From NCBI GenBank assembly GCA_029560515.1, contig JAKQKT010000333.1, positions 1 through 47,315 on the forward strand: a DNA stretch of 47,315 nt. The letters are read 5' to 3'. This document shows, piece after piece, positions 34,959-43,332 of the stretch. Below the pieces are notes generated by a model. The model did no database searches. It worked only from the letters and a program-made list of their open reading frames with translations, and had not been told where the DNA came from. Position 1 is the first letter of the stretch. The number at the start of each line of letters is the position of its first letter. Made by a program: the position numbers and the translations under genes. The stretch is from Pseudomonadota bacterium. Lineage in GTDB: Bacteria > Pseudomonadota > Gammaproteobacteria > Xanthomonadales > Xanthomonadaceae.

Positions 34959-35816
34959 TCAGTCCCTCTCTGCCGCTTCCTCGCGACCTTGTTGGCGAAT
35001 AATCGCTTCTTGTCTCGCATCCTCGATCGACATCATCACGGCCTGCAAATCCGCCGTGTGTTCGTCGAATATGAATTTACCGGTCAACACGGTGTCTTCA
35101 AGCAATTCACCCCTTTCATACAACGCCCACATTTCCTCGCCAAAATGCGTTGTCTTGAGTTCGGGCGCAAAACGGGAGAGGCTGTCGCGCAGATTATGGA
35201 CATCACGCAGCAACATCGCGCGTGCTGCATTATTTCCGGCAGCACTGACCACCTGCGGAAAATCGATAATCACCGGACCAAATGGCGCCACCAGGACGTT
35301 GTACTCCGAGAGATCGCCATGAATCATGCCGATTCGAAGCATGCGAACGACATCCCCCATCAGTTCACCATGGAACCAGCGCGCTTCTTCTGCCGTAAGT
35401 TCCACTTCTCCCAGCCTCGGCGCACTGTGTCCCGCTTCATCGGTGACCAGCTCCATCAGCAGCACGCCATGAAAATAACCGTGTGGTTTTGGCACGCACA
35501 CGCCGGCATCGACCAGCTGGTAAAGGGCATCCACTTCGGTATTCTTCCAGGCCGTTTCCTGCTCTTTGCGCCCGAACTTTGTCGCCTTGCTCATGGCACG
35601 CGCCTGCCGGCTGCCACGCACCTTGCGACCTTCCTGGTATTGCACGCGCGCCTGGAAACTGCGCTGCGCCATGTCTTTGTATACCTTGGCGCAAAGAATC
35701 TCTTCTCCGGAACGCACCACGTATACGGAAGCTTCCTTTCCGCTTTTCAGCGGACGCATGACTTCGTCGATAACACCGTCGTCGATTAATGGCTGAAGGG
35801 CCTTGGGGGTTTTCAT
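34959..35816 (-). CDS. RIO-family serine protein kinase
   Basis: A 285-residue atypical protein kinase of the RIO family. The nucleotide loop is SGKEASVYVV (25-34) and the ATP-lysine is Lys44 (AKVYK). The catalytic loop is HGDLSEYN (Asp168, Asn173) and the metal-binding Asp is Asp185 in VIIDFPQ. An N-terminal helical part (residues 1-24) and the extra helix (TEVDALYQLVDAGV) are typical. RIO kinases act in ribosome maturation in archaea and eukaryotes; the bacterial role is unsettled. The length matches bacterial relatives. Confidence 0.95.
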   Translation of the reverse strand: MKTPKALQPLIDDGVIDEVMRPLKSGKEASVYVVRSGEEILCAKVYKDMAQRSFQARVQYQEGRKVRGSRQARAMSKATKFGRKEQETAWKNTEVDALYQLVDAGVCVPKPHGYFHGVLLMELVTDEAGHSAPRLGEVELTAEEARWFHGELMGDVVRMLRIGMIHGDLSEYNVLVAPFGPVIIDFPQVVSAAGNNAARAMLLRDVHNLRDSLSRFAPELKTTHFGEEMWALYERGELLEDTVLTGKFIFDEHTADLQAVMMSIEDARQEAIIRQQGREEAAERD

Positions 35817-36154
35817 TTCTAGCGTGTTTCTGGCGGTAGCATGCCGACATTATTGACCAAAGCGGGTCGCATTCACTAATCCGTATCGGAAGATGTGGAC
35901 GCCGACATGATGAACTCATGAAAAAAACAGGATTTTTATCGAAAAGAGTCAGGCCTAGCTTTCTCGATCAATGGCCACGCCATTCGAAGATCTATCGGTG
36001 CGTCTGCACACATAATCGGGGTATTTATAAATTCGTCTTTATGTAGCTGTAGCTCGTATTAACGGAATCCGGACTCCGTTTTTTGTTCAGGCTCGTGTTA
36101 AGTACGAAAGCGTACCGTGACTTGCGCGCCCAATTGGCGTTTGGAGTAATAAAC
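35817..36154. other. 338-base intergenic region with a terminator-like hairpin
   Basis: No coding frame is convincing here. The region separates divergent genes. AACGGA (36061-36066) pairs with TCCGTT (36075-36080) and is followed by TTTT, forming a short terminator-like hairpin 75 bases before the glycine-zipper gene. A second small hairpin (GTACG-AAAG-CGTAC) follows near 36102-36115. The AT-rich stretch around 36020-36045 could hold a promoter. A small RNA ending at the first hairpin, or an attenuated leader, are possible readings. Confidence 0.35.
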
Positions 36155-36826
36155 ATGAAACGTATCTCGATCAGTCTACTCACCTTGGCCATCACTGCAG
36201 CTGCGGGCAGCGGCTTGGTTGCTGCTCAGGACTACCGCAATGATTCACGCGACAATGGCAACTACAATTACAATAACAATGACAGCCGCTATGGCAACGA
36301 TACCCGCCGCAACGATATTGCGACCGTGATCGGAGTGCAGCGTATCGGTGGTGAAAACAGTTATTACGAGCATCAGGAATGCTGGAACGAACAGTCGAAC
36401 AATTATGATGGCAATTACTACCGTGATGGTTCGGGTCGCCTGTACCGTGGTGACGGTCGCAAAAGTACCGGCGGTGCCGTCATTGGCGCGATAGTCGGCG
36501 GCGCACTGGGCAACCAGGTAGGCAAAGGCGATGGCCGAAAGGCAGCCACGATTGCCGGTGCGGTGATTGGTGCCAATATCGGAAGCAATACCAATCGCAA
36601 TTCCAATGACTACGAATATCGTGACAACGATGGCGGCACGGTCCGTCGCTGCCGTACGGTGTATGACAACAACAACAGCAGCAATTACGGAAGCTACGAA
36701 TCCTATAACGTGACTTACCGCTATGCCGGTCAGACTTATCGCACGATTACCGATCGCCGCCCTGGCCGCACAATTCGTGTGTCCGTCAGCGTTATGCCAC
36801 TCGACAGTGGTTATCGCAATCGTTGA
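36155..36826 (+). CDS. Glycine-zipper 2TM outer-membrane-type protein
   Basis: A 223-residue exported protein. The signal peptide ends near VAA-QDY (residue 24). A long Asn/Asp/Tyr/Arg-rich linker follows, then a glycine zipper (residues about 104-146) of two Gly-rich hydrophobic stretches, GGAVIGAIVGGALGNQVG and ATIAGAVIGANIG, as in the 2TM/SlyB-like family. A C-terminal beta-type domain (YNVTYRYAGQTYRTITDRRPG) ends it. Such proteins sit in the outer membrane or periplasm and help envelope integrity. A TTGGAG before ATG 36155 supports the start. It ends at a strong terminator. Confidence 0.88.
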   Translation: MKRISISLLTLAITAAAGSGLVAAQDYRNDSRDNGNYNYNNNDSRYGNDTRRNDIATVIGVQRIGGENSYYEHQECWNEQSNNYDGNYYRDGSGRLYRGDGRKSTGGAVIGAIVGGALGNQVGKGDGRKAATIAGAVIGANIGSNTNRNSNDYEYRDNDGGTVRRCRTVYDNNNSSNYGSYESYNVTYRYAGQTYRTITDRRPGRTIRVSVSVMPLDSGYRNR

Positions 36827-36853
36827 TAGTCGGACATCGAAAGATGGTGAAAT

Positions 36854-36881
36854 AAAAAGGGCCCGAATGGGCCCTTTTTTT
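36854..36881 (+). terminator. Strong intrinsic terminator
   Basis: AAAAAGGGCCC (36854-36864) pairs perfectly with GGGCCCTTTTT (36869-36879) over a GAAT loop, with T-runs on both strands. It sits 27 bases after the glycine-zipper gene and 58 bases beyond the end of the convergent cyclase gene, so it can serve both directions. Confidence 0.92.
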
Positions 36882-36938
36882 CTATCAGGTTTTTAACATC
36901 AAGGGTTTTTGATATAAAGCCTTGATATCACGGCCGGA

Positions 36939-37652
36939 TTATTTTTCCATCACCTTGTTGCAACCGGAATTGCTCGCTTCCGCCAATGCCAGTCCGGCAC
37001 GTTTTACGAACGTATCAACGCTTTCAACACCTGCCTTCCATTCACTCACACCGAGGCTGATCGTCATGCGCAGGCCGGCAAGCTGGCCGCTGAACTCGGT
37101 CGCCTCCACCGAACGGCGGATTCGCTCGGCTATTTCCATGGCAGAACGATGATCGCTTCCGGGCAGGATAACGAGAAATTCCTCGCCACCGATACGCCCT
37201 ACCCTGTCCCCACGACGCAATGCCTGATTCGCGATATTGGCCACGGCTTTCAGTGCCATATCGCCACCATCATGACCATGACTGTCATTGACACGCTTGA
37301 AATGATCAATATCGAAAATGATCACGCTGATCGGCTGACCTTCCTCGTACGAATACTTTGCCTGATCGCCAAGAAAAGTGAGAATGTGTTTGCGGTTCGG
37401 CAGCTTCGTCAATTGATCGGTCATCGACAAAATGTGCAAACGGCGCTTTTTGTAGAACTGATGCAGTCCGAGCAAGGCAAGCAGGAAAAACAATACCAGG
37501 CCCAAAGTAATGACTTGCCACTCAAGTGTATCAATCCGGGTTTGCAGCTCGAGTATGGTGGCTGAATGGCGGGCAATTCCGGCGGACGAGGCCAATGCCA
37601 CCGCGGGCAACAGTGCAGAATTTACCGCATGAAATTGCAGTAACGGGCGCAT
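36939..37652 (-). CDS. Membrane-anchored GGDEF diguanylate cyclase
   Basis: A 237-residue protein with one clear membrane span (about 47-65, VITLGLVLFFLLALLGL) and a GGDEF domain. The active site is GGEEF (155-159), with an inhibitory RxxD site at Arg146-Asp149. DIDHFKRVND is the metal/substrate segment. It should make c-di-GMP. Only about 45 residues precede the span. The juxtamembrane sequence (LELQTRIDTLEWQVITL) resembles the end of the large TPR-GGDEF or periplasmic-sensor cyclases, so the sensor part may have been lost. It has no good ribosome site near its ATG. Confidence 0.88.
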   Translation of the reverse strand: MRPLLQFHAVNSALLPAVALASSAGIARHSATILELQTRIDTLEWQVITLGLVLFFLLALLGLHQFYKKRRLHILSMTDQLTKLPNRKHILTFLGDQAKYSYEEGQPISVIIFDIDHFKRVNDSHGHDGGDMALKAVANIANQALRRGDRVGRIGGEEFLVILPGSDHRSAMEIAERIRRSVEATEFSGQLAGLRMTISLGVSEWKAGVESVDTFVKRAGLALAEASNSGCNKVMEK

Positions 37653-37686
37653 GGCTTAGCTTAGCAAATTCCTGACCGGGTACCAG

Positions 37687-37717
37687 CTGGCGGCTTCGCC
37701 AGTCCAGCCCTCCGGGC
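37687..37717. repeat. Two adjacent short hairpins, possible REP-like element
   Basis: CTGGCG-GCTT-CGCCAG (37687-37702) is followed closely by GCCC-TCC-GGGC (37707-37717) in the 74-base gap between the RDD and cyclase genes. Paired GC-rich hairpins in intergenic space are typical of REP-like elements, but only one copy is in view. Confidence 0.3.
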
Positions 37718-37726
37718 AGTAGCGGG

Positions 37727-38197
37727 CTAAGTGGCTTTAACGACATACGTCTTGGAAAGGCTGTCGTGCCAGCCACGTGAACGCGAACCTATGCAGGACA
37801 AAGCTTCAAACGGGATCAAACGCGCAAAGCTTCTACCGATGAATTGGCCCACCGTCGGTTTATTGCCGTTTTCATCCACGACGATAGTGCCGAAAACAAA
37901 TTTCCCGGGGGTTCTGGCAAAGGCCGTTTCAAAGCCAATGTAGTAAACCATCATGGTGGCCAACGCAATCAGATTGCCGGCAATGCCATCCATCAGATCA
38001 AACCATCCTTCGCCCAGCGTGATCACGACCATCATCACCAACAGGAAAAACACTATGTAGAATCCGATGATGTCAACGAGATGAGTTCCGAGCCTGCGCC
38101 ATCCGGAGACGAGCTCGTGATCCCGTGCAGGCTGCGGTGTCAGGTATACCGAAGCTTGAGGCGACTGATAGGGATTTGCAGGCTCGATGTTATTCAT
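37727..38197 (-). CDS. RDD-family membrane protein
   Basis: A 156-residue inner-membrane protein of the RDD family. An N-terminal Pro/Gln-rich cytoplasmic tail (NPYQSPQASVYLTPQP) precedes the RDD helix (WRRLGTHLVDIIGFYIVFFLLVM; the classical RxxDxxD is RLGTHLVD). A second span (IALATMMVYYIGF) and the TPGKFVFGTIVVDENG block follow. Function is unknown; some members are proposed Na+/H+ antiporters or assembly factors. I chose ATG 38197, which has AAGGAAA upstream; the longer frame from 38335 runs into the promoter region. Confidence 0.88.
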   Translation of the reverse strand: MNNIEPANPYQSPQASVYLTPQPARDHELVSGWRRLGTHLVDIIGFYIVFFLLVMMVVITLGEGWFDLMDGIAGNLIALATMMVYYIGFETAFARTPGKFVFGTIVVDENGNKPTVGQFIGRSFARLIPFEALSCIGSRSRGWHDSLSKTYVVKAT

Positions 38198-38419
38198 GGC
38201 GAAATTTCCTTTGTATCTGTTTTCAGATCCTGAAGTCACATAACAACATTGACCATCGTCATTTGGCAAGCAAAAATGTCCGGTATTCACATGAATTGTT
38301 TTCTTTACGGTGTCGCGTAATTCGATGTCCTGCATGACCCGGCCTCCAGATCGGAGTGAAACAAAAAAGCGCAGTACAGGCTTTCATGTCGGCCTTTCCG
38401 GCGAAACAGGCAAAAGCAT

Positions 38420-38433
38420 TTGATCCAGATCAA
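38420..38433 (+). promoter_or_regulatory. Perfect FNR/ANR-type binding site upstream of ompW
   Basis: TTGAT-CCAG-ATCAA at 38420-38433 matches the FNR consensus TTGAT-N4-ATCAA exactly. It lies 62 bases before the ompW ATG. If it sits at the usual -41.5, transcription would start near 38468, with TAAGCT at 38456-38461 as the -10. A Clp/CRP-like protein might also bind, but the sequence fits FNR best. Confidence 0.75.
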
Positions 38434-38494
38434 ACCTTGCCATTTCTGCCTTGATTAAGCTTTCTCCATGGATTTTCAATAAAGGAGAACGTCA

Positions 38495-39112
38495 ATGAGT
38501 CATTCCATTTTACGCAACACTCTGGTCGCCGCCTTGGTATTCGCTGCGGCTCCCGCATTTGCCTATGAAAAAGGCGACTGGGCGATTGGCGTCGGCGCCC
38601 ATCAGGTAAACCCCGGCTCGAACAACGGCACCTTGGCTGGTGGCGCGATCAATACGGATGTCGGATCCGATCTAAGTCTGACCTTTACCGGTGAATATTT
38701 CGTTGCCGATCAATGGGGTGTCGAAGTTCTCGCGGCATGGCCGTTCGAACATACGGTCAAATTGAACGGTGCAGAAGCAGCTACTGTGAAACATCTGCCA
38801 CCGACGTTCTCGCTGCAATACCACTTCAAGGGCGAAAAGGTATCGCCGTTTGTGGGTCTTGGCATCAACTACACGACTTTCTTCGGTATTAATGAAAAAG
38901 GCCCGATTTCAGGCAGTCAGCTTGAACTGGGTAATTCCTGGGGCCTGGCAGCCCATGCTGGACTTGATTTTGCAGTAGGCGACAATCACTTCATTCGCGT
39001 GGATGTCCGCAAGATGGATATCGATACCAAAGCCAAATTGAACGGCAGTGATATTGGTACCGTGAATATCGACCCCATCGTTTATGGTGCAGCCTACGTT
39101 TGGGTATTCTGA
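38495..39112 (+). CDS. ompW: Outer membrane protein OmpW
   Basis: A 205-residue OmpW-family eight-stranded outer-membrane barrel. The signal peptide ends at AFA-YEK (residue 23). Family features are GDWAIGVGAHQVNP at the start, PTFSLQYHFKGEKVSPFVGLGINYT in the middle, a WGLAAHAGLDFAVGDNHFIRVDVRKMDI block and a terminal Phe (YVWVF) needed for barrel assembly. OmpW forms a narrow hydrophobic channel and in enterobacteria is controlled by FNR; the perfect FNR-type box upstream agrees. AAAGGAG precedes the ATG by eight bases. A hairpin terminator follows. Confidence 0.96.
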   Translation: MSHSILRNTLVAALVFAAAPAFAYEKGDWAIGVGAHQVNPGSNNGTLAGGAINTDVGSDLSLTFTGEYFVADQWGVEVLAAWPFEHTVKLNGAEAATVKHLPPTFSLQYHFKGEKVSPFVGLGINYTTFFGINEKGPISGSQLELGNSWGLAAHAGLDFAVGDNHFIRVDVRKMDIDTKAKLNGSDIGTVNIDPIVYGAAYVWVF

Positions 39113-39132
39113 TTCCCCGCCCAAAGAAACAG

Positions 39133-39157
39133 GAAAGCCGGCGCAAGCCGGCTTTCT
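39133..39157 (+). terminator. Hairpin terminator after ompW
   Basis: GAAAGCCGGC (39133-39142) and GCCGGCTTTC (39147-39156) pair perfectly across a GCAA tetraloop. Only a short T-tract is inside the right arm, so termination may be partial. Confidence 0.75.
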
Positions 39158-39227
39158 CATGGGCGAAGGATTGATGTTCTGAGCGGGTACAATGGATGCT
39201 TGTCCCGCAACAGATCAGGCTTTCTCG

Positions 39228-39773
39228 ATGGCACCCAAAGCAACCGTTTACAAAGCCGAGCTGCAAGTCAGCGACATGGATCGCCATTACTATGCCCTGC
39301 ACAATCTGACACTTGCACAACATCCATCGGAAACCGATCTGCGATTGATGGCGAGGCTGATCAGTTTTGCACTGCTGGCGGAAGAACGCCTGGAATTCGG
39401 ACGCGGCTTGAGCAGCGATGAAGATCCGGATTTATGGCGTCGCGATTACACCGGCGATATCGAACAATGGGTTGATCTCGGCCAACCGGATGAATCCCGG
39501 ATTCGCAAAGCATGTGGCCGGGCACAGCAGGTCGTCATCGTAACCTATAACGGCAATGCTTCCGATATCTGGTGGAGCAAGAACTCCGCCTCGTTGGCGC
39601 GCTTGAAGAATCTGACCGTGATCGATCTGGATGGCGTTTCGGTCGAAGCAGCCACCAAACTTCTGCAACGCGGTATGCGACTCACCGCGATGATCCAGGA
39701 CGGCGAGTGTCAGCTGATGAGTGATGAGACTAATGTCGCTTTCAGGCCGACATTGAGGATGCAGCCGGCATAA
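39228..39773 (+). CDS. yaeQ: YaeQ family protein
   Basis: A 181-residue member of the YaeQ family, which has a PD-(D/E)XK nuclease-like fold but no proven activity. E. coli YaeQ was reported to compensate for loss of RfaH. Family blocks are ATVYKAELQVSDMDRHYY, LRLMARLISFALLAEERLEFGRGLSS and the IEQWVDLGQPDESRIRKACG segment; the length is typical. I chose ATG 39228 over an upstream one at 39192 because a TACAAT promoter -10 sequence (39188-39193) overlaps the earlier codon. Confidence 0.94.
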   Translation: MAPKATVYKAELQVSDMDRHYYALHNLTLAQHPSETDLRLMARLISFALLAEERLEFGRGLSSDEDPDLWRRDYTGDIEQWVDLGQPDESRIRKACGRAQQVVIVTYNGNASDIWWSKNSASLARLKNLTVIDLDGVSVEAATKLLQRGMRLTAMIQDGECQLMSDETNVAFRPTLRMQPA

Positions 39774-39795
39774 GTTGTGCCTGCCTGAATTTCGC

Positions 39796-41145
39796 CTATT
39801 TTTTCGCTGAATCGGTATCCGTCGAAAACTTGTCGATCTTGTCGCCACTCACGCGCCATACGCCGGCATCGGTGACTACCATAATCGGTACCGCGTGGGT
39901 CAGTGATTGCATCACGTGATATTCGTTCGGCGTCTCGGTCAGAATTTGCGTGATCGGATTGACGTTGTTTCGATTACCCGAGCGCAACAATGCCGCATCG
40001 AATGACAGGCATGCTTTGGTCGATGGCGTTACGGAAAGTATCTTGGCGCCGTCGGCAGAGACATGAACTCTTGCATGACCGCCGATCCAGACTTCCTCGA
40101 ATTTTTTGGTGGCCGACATCATGTAAACCCACCAATCACTGCCATTTTCATGCTGTATCACGGCAGTATTCAAAGCATCGCTGCACATGGAGAACTCCGC
40201 TTGACGCGCCGTTTTCAATGCTTTCAGACGGATGGCGACTGCATCCGGAAGCGCTTCAAGATGCGGCCCGACTGAAAATTTACCGTCCTGCGCGGCAATA
40301 AAACTATCGGCCTGAGGCTGATCATCAGCACCCTTGGACACCAGATAAAAAGTACCGGCACGACCTTCAGTCGGTATGGCGATAAATCCCATCCCTTTAC
40401 CCGCTTTTTGCTGCATGCCTTTAGCCACGGCGAAATCCGTACCATGCCATGCAAGGTAATCCTGATTGTACAAAGCCTTGCCACGGCTCACGGCAAGTGC
40501 AATTTCTGCTTGCTCTTTCTCAGTCGGGGCGATGATCGGAGTACGGCCGAACAAGGCTTCACCGGGCACGCACTGCATTTGTGTCAGTTTGCTGCAAACG
40601 ACAAATCGGCCAACGGCTTCAATCCAGCGATTCTGACGCTCGACTTCTTTCGGAATGGAATTTTCGGAATAGGCACGAACATGGCCGCCGGCCACCATCA
40701 GATAGACAGATTGGCCATTGCGAACCAGCTTGGCAAACTCCAGCCGCCCCTGATCACCGGTCTTTTCCCGATAGCAGAACCAGACATGTAGCGCATCAAT
40801 ACCGCCAAATTTCTGGCCTTGCTGCATATCAATCGAATTTGACATTGCGCAATCAGCGGCATAGTCCACGCGCAATTTTTCCATCAATTCGTTCAAGGAT
40901 TTGTCGGAAACTCCATCCAGTTTTCTGACCAGTACCCGCTCGGTCCAGCGTGCCGAAGACTCTCCTGCGGGATAGAAATTCTCGCTGATGCCGTCATTGC
41001 CGACTTTTTCGCTGACCTCGTAAAATCCGTTGCGGGACCAGGCAACCGGCGGAAACGCCGAGGCAGGAACTGCCGCCAGCAGAAATAGCAGTGCCAGCAT
41101 GAGAAGATGAAATACTTTTTCTGGATCGTGACGGGATAATTTCAT
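39796..41145 (-). CDS. Large secreted protein of unknown function
   Basis: A 449-residue protein with an N-terminal signal sequence whose basic start is followed by a strong hydrophobic stretch and an AxA cut near residue 30 (PASA-FPPV). The mature part is mixed alpha/beta, with about seven cysteines and no membrane span, so it is probably periplasmic. No catalytic motif is recognised. The first half is rich in short charged segments (EKLRVDYAADC); the second half has several beta-type segments ending with VPIMVVTDAGVWRVSGDKID. A GGAG seven bases before the ATG supports the start. It lies 58 bases after the COG2509 gene on the same strand. Confidence 0.7.
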   Translation of the reverse strand: MKLSRHDPEKVFHLLMLALLFLLAAVPASAFPPVAWSRNGFYEVSEKVGNDGISENFYPAGESSARWTERVLVRKLDGVSDKSLNELMEKLRVDYAADCAMSNSIDMQQGQKFGGIDALHVWFCYREKTGDQGRLEFAKLVRNGQSVYLMVAGGHVRAYSENSIPKEVERQNRWIEAVGRFVVCSKLTQMQCVPGEALFGRTPIIAPTEKEQAEIALAVSRGKALYNQDYLAWHGTDFAVAKGMQQKAGKGMGFIAIPTEGRAGTFYLVSKGADDQPQADSFIAAQDGKFSVGPHLEALPDAVAIRLKALKTARQAEFSMCSDALNTAVIQHENGSDWWVYMMSATKKFEEVWIGGHARVHVSADGAKILSVTPSTKACLSFDAALLRSGNRNNVNPITQILTETPNEYHVMQSLTHAVPIMVVTDAGVWRVSGDKIDKFSTDTDSAKK

Positions 41146-41203
41146 GTCGACTCCGATTGCTTTTCCTGATCAAGGATTTGGGGTTGTCGCGCTTCAATGC
41201 ACT

Positions 41204-42844
41204 TTATTTTTCCAGCTCTGTCTTCAATAAATCTCTCGCCACCGCTTCGGCAATTTTTATTCCGTCAACGGCTGCCGAAAGAATCCCACCGGCATAGCCC
41301 GCACCTTCGGCGCCGGGATACAGGCCTTTCGTATTGATGCTTTGCAGGGAAACACCATCGCGCTTGATGCAAATTGGCGAGGAAGTTCGTGTCTCGACAG
41401 CAGTGAGCACGGCATCGCTCATCGAAAAACCCTGTATCTGTTTGTTGAATTCGGGAATGGCTTCCCGAATCGCGGCAATCGCAAACGGCGGCAATACTTC
41501 GGTCAGATTGCATAACCTGATGCCGGGCTTATACGAGGGAATGACGGCACCCAATTCCTTTGATGGCTTGTCGCGCAGGAAGTCGCCGACCAATTGAGCC
41601 GGTGCATCATAATTTTTTCCGCCGACTTCGTATGCACGCTCTTCCAATGCCCTCTGCAAATCGATACCCGCCAGCGGATATCCGGGATAATCCGTTTCCG
41701 GATCGATGCCGACCACGATGGCCGAATTGGCATTGCGCTCGTTCCGGGAATATTGGCTCATGCCATTGGTGACCACGCGACCGACTTCCGAAGTGGCGGC
41801 CACCACGGTGCCGCCCGGGCACATGCAAAAGCTGTAAACGCTGCGACCATTTTTGCAATGATGGACGAGCTTGTAATCGGCAGCACCGAGAATCGGATTG
41901 CCGGCGAAGCTGCCGAAACGAGCCTGATCAATCACCGATTGCGGATGCTCGATCCGGAAACCGATCGAAAAGGGTTTGGCTTCGATATAGACGCCGCTAT
42001 CAAACAACATCTGGAAAGTGTCGCGGGCACTGTGGCCAATCGCCAGGACGATATGACGGCTATGCAGACGTTCACCGGATGCGAGCGTAACTCCGGTCGC
42101 CTCGCCGTTTTCGATCTCGATTTTTTCGACACGCTGGCCGAAACGGATCTCGCCACCGAGCGAAATGATTTCGGCACGAATTTTCTCGACCATGGTGACC
42201 AGTTTGAATGTCCCGATATGCGGTTTGCTCACATACAGGATTTCTTCCGGCGCACCGGCTTTGACAAATTCGGTCAATACTTTTCGACCGTAATGGAAGC
42301 GATCCTTGATCTGGCTCCACAATTTTCCGTCGGAGAAAGTTCCTGCACCACCCTCGCCGAACTGCACATTGCTTTCGGTATTCAACGTGCTTTTGCGCCA
42401 TAGGCCCCAGGTATCCTGGGTGCGTATCCGGACATTCTGGCCGCGTTCCAGCACGATGGGCTTCAGGCCCATCTGCGCAAGCACCAATGCAGTCAAAATG
42501 CCGCAAGGACCAAACCCGATGATGATCGGGCGTTGCTGCTCTGCAGTCGGAAAGTCGGCATTGGCTTTGGCGACAAATTTATATGTGGTATCGGGGCTCG
42601 GCATGACTTTGCCCGAGCCTGAAAATTTCGCCAGTACCGTTTTTTCAGCTTTCTCGACCAGCATCACATCCAGATTGTAGATAAGGCTGATGGCCGACTT
42701 TTTACGTGCATCGTAGGCACGCTTGTAAACACTGACTTCCAGCAAATCGTTCGCGGCAATCCCCAGTGTTTCAAGCACCGCAGCGCGTAAATCGGCGTCA
42801 CTATGATCGAGCGGCAATTTGATGTCGTTTATGCGAAGGGACAT
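41204..42844 (-). CDS. FAD-dependent oxidoreductase, COG2509 family
   Basis: A 546-residue flavoprotein of the uncharacterised COG2509 dehydrogenase family. An N-terminal domain of about 95 residues (KRAYDARKKSAISLIYNLDV) precedes the dinucleotide-binding motif GFGPCG (110-115). The FGEGGAGTFSDGKL block, the SFCMCPGGTVVAATSE cysteine segment and the C-terminal GLYPGAEGAGYAGGI FAD motif are family hallmarks. The GMSQYSRN segment is also typical. Substrate unknown. The gene is followed by the secreted unknown and is divergent from the lipoprotein gene. Confidence 0.93.
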   Translation of the reverse strand: MSLRINDIKLPLDHSDADLRAAVLETLGIAANDLLEVSVYKRAYDARKKSAISLIYNLDVMLVEKAEKTVLAKFSGSGKVMPSPDTTYKFVAKANADFPTAEQQRPIIIGFGPCGILTALVLAQMGLKPIVLERGQNVRIRTQDTWGLWRKSTLNTESNVQFGEGGAGTFSDGKLWSQIKDRFHYGRKVLTEFVKAGAPEEILYVSKPHIGTFKLVTMVEKIRAEIISLGGEIRFGQRVEKIEIENGEATGVTLASGERLHSRHIVLAIGHSARDTFQMLFDSGVYIEAKPFSIGFRIEHPQSVIDQARFGSFAGNPILGAADYKLVHHCKNGRSVYSFCMCPGGTVVAATSEVGRVVTNGMSQYSRNERNANSAIVVGIDPETDYPGYPLAGIDLQRALEERAYEVGGKNYDAPAQLVGDFLRDKPSKELGAVIPSYKPGIRLCNLTEVLPPFAIAAIREAIPEFNKQIQGFSMSDAVLTAVETRTSSPICIKRDGVSLQSINTKGLYPGAEGAGYAGGILSAAVDGIKIAEAVARDLLKTELEK

Positions 42845-42925
42845 GCAGGAACAGTTTTCGGAGGATGGCGGCTATTTTAGCACTGCGGGAGTTTGCTAGT
42901 ATTCGCAGAAAATACAGGGTTGAAC

Positions 42926-43288
42926 ATGATGCGGATTTTCTTGATTGCTTGCCTGCTGGTGGCGCAGTTGCTGAGCACTGGCTGTCATATCCGTGGGGGT
43001 GAACCCAGCCAGAGCGAGCTTTTTTCGGCATTGGAAGACCAGCTGGAACATGCCAATGATCGCGGCGGCATCAAGATCAATATGGGCAATGCCGGCGCAT
43101 TCCGCGACATTCAATTCAATCTCAAACTGCATAGCTTGACCAAGCATGCCTGCTCCGGTGCTAACTACGCCTATACCTGCAAGGTCACCTTGATGGTGAG
43201 CTATCCGCCCGTCAAGGAAACACCCGAAATGCTGGATGCCGACATCATGGTGTTTGATGGCCCTGGTGGCTGGCGTGTCGTCGAATAA
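42926..43288 (+). CDS. Small lipoprotein of unknown function
   Basis: A 120-residue putative outer- or inner-membrane lipoprotein. A short signal (MMRIFLIACLLVAQLLSTGC) ends in the lipobox LSTGC with Cys20. The mature part has a Glu/Gln-rich helical segment (LFSALEDQLEHAND), a Gly/Asn stretch, and a small beta domain with two cysteines (HACSGANYAYTCKV), perhaps a disulfide. AGGG seven bases before ATG 42926 supports the start. It is followed after 44 bases by the membrane-anchored protein gene. Confidence 0.7.
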   Translation: MMRIFLIACLLVAQLLSTGCHIRGGEPSQSELFSALEDQLEHANDRGGIKINMGNAGAFRDIQFNLKLHSLTKHACSGANYAYTCKVTLMVSYPPVKETPEMLDADIMVFDGPGGWRVVE

Positions 43289-43332
43289 GCCAATCTTTCC
43301 CAATCTCTTCATTACAGCCGAATACATTCGCC

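Noticed and set aside
38198-38335. Longer start for the RDD protein
   Set aside because: The extension is not family-like and crosses the promoter region; an AAGGAAA supports ATG 38197.
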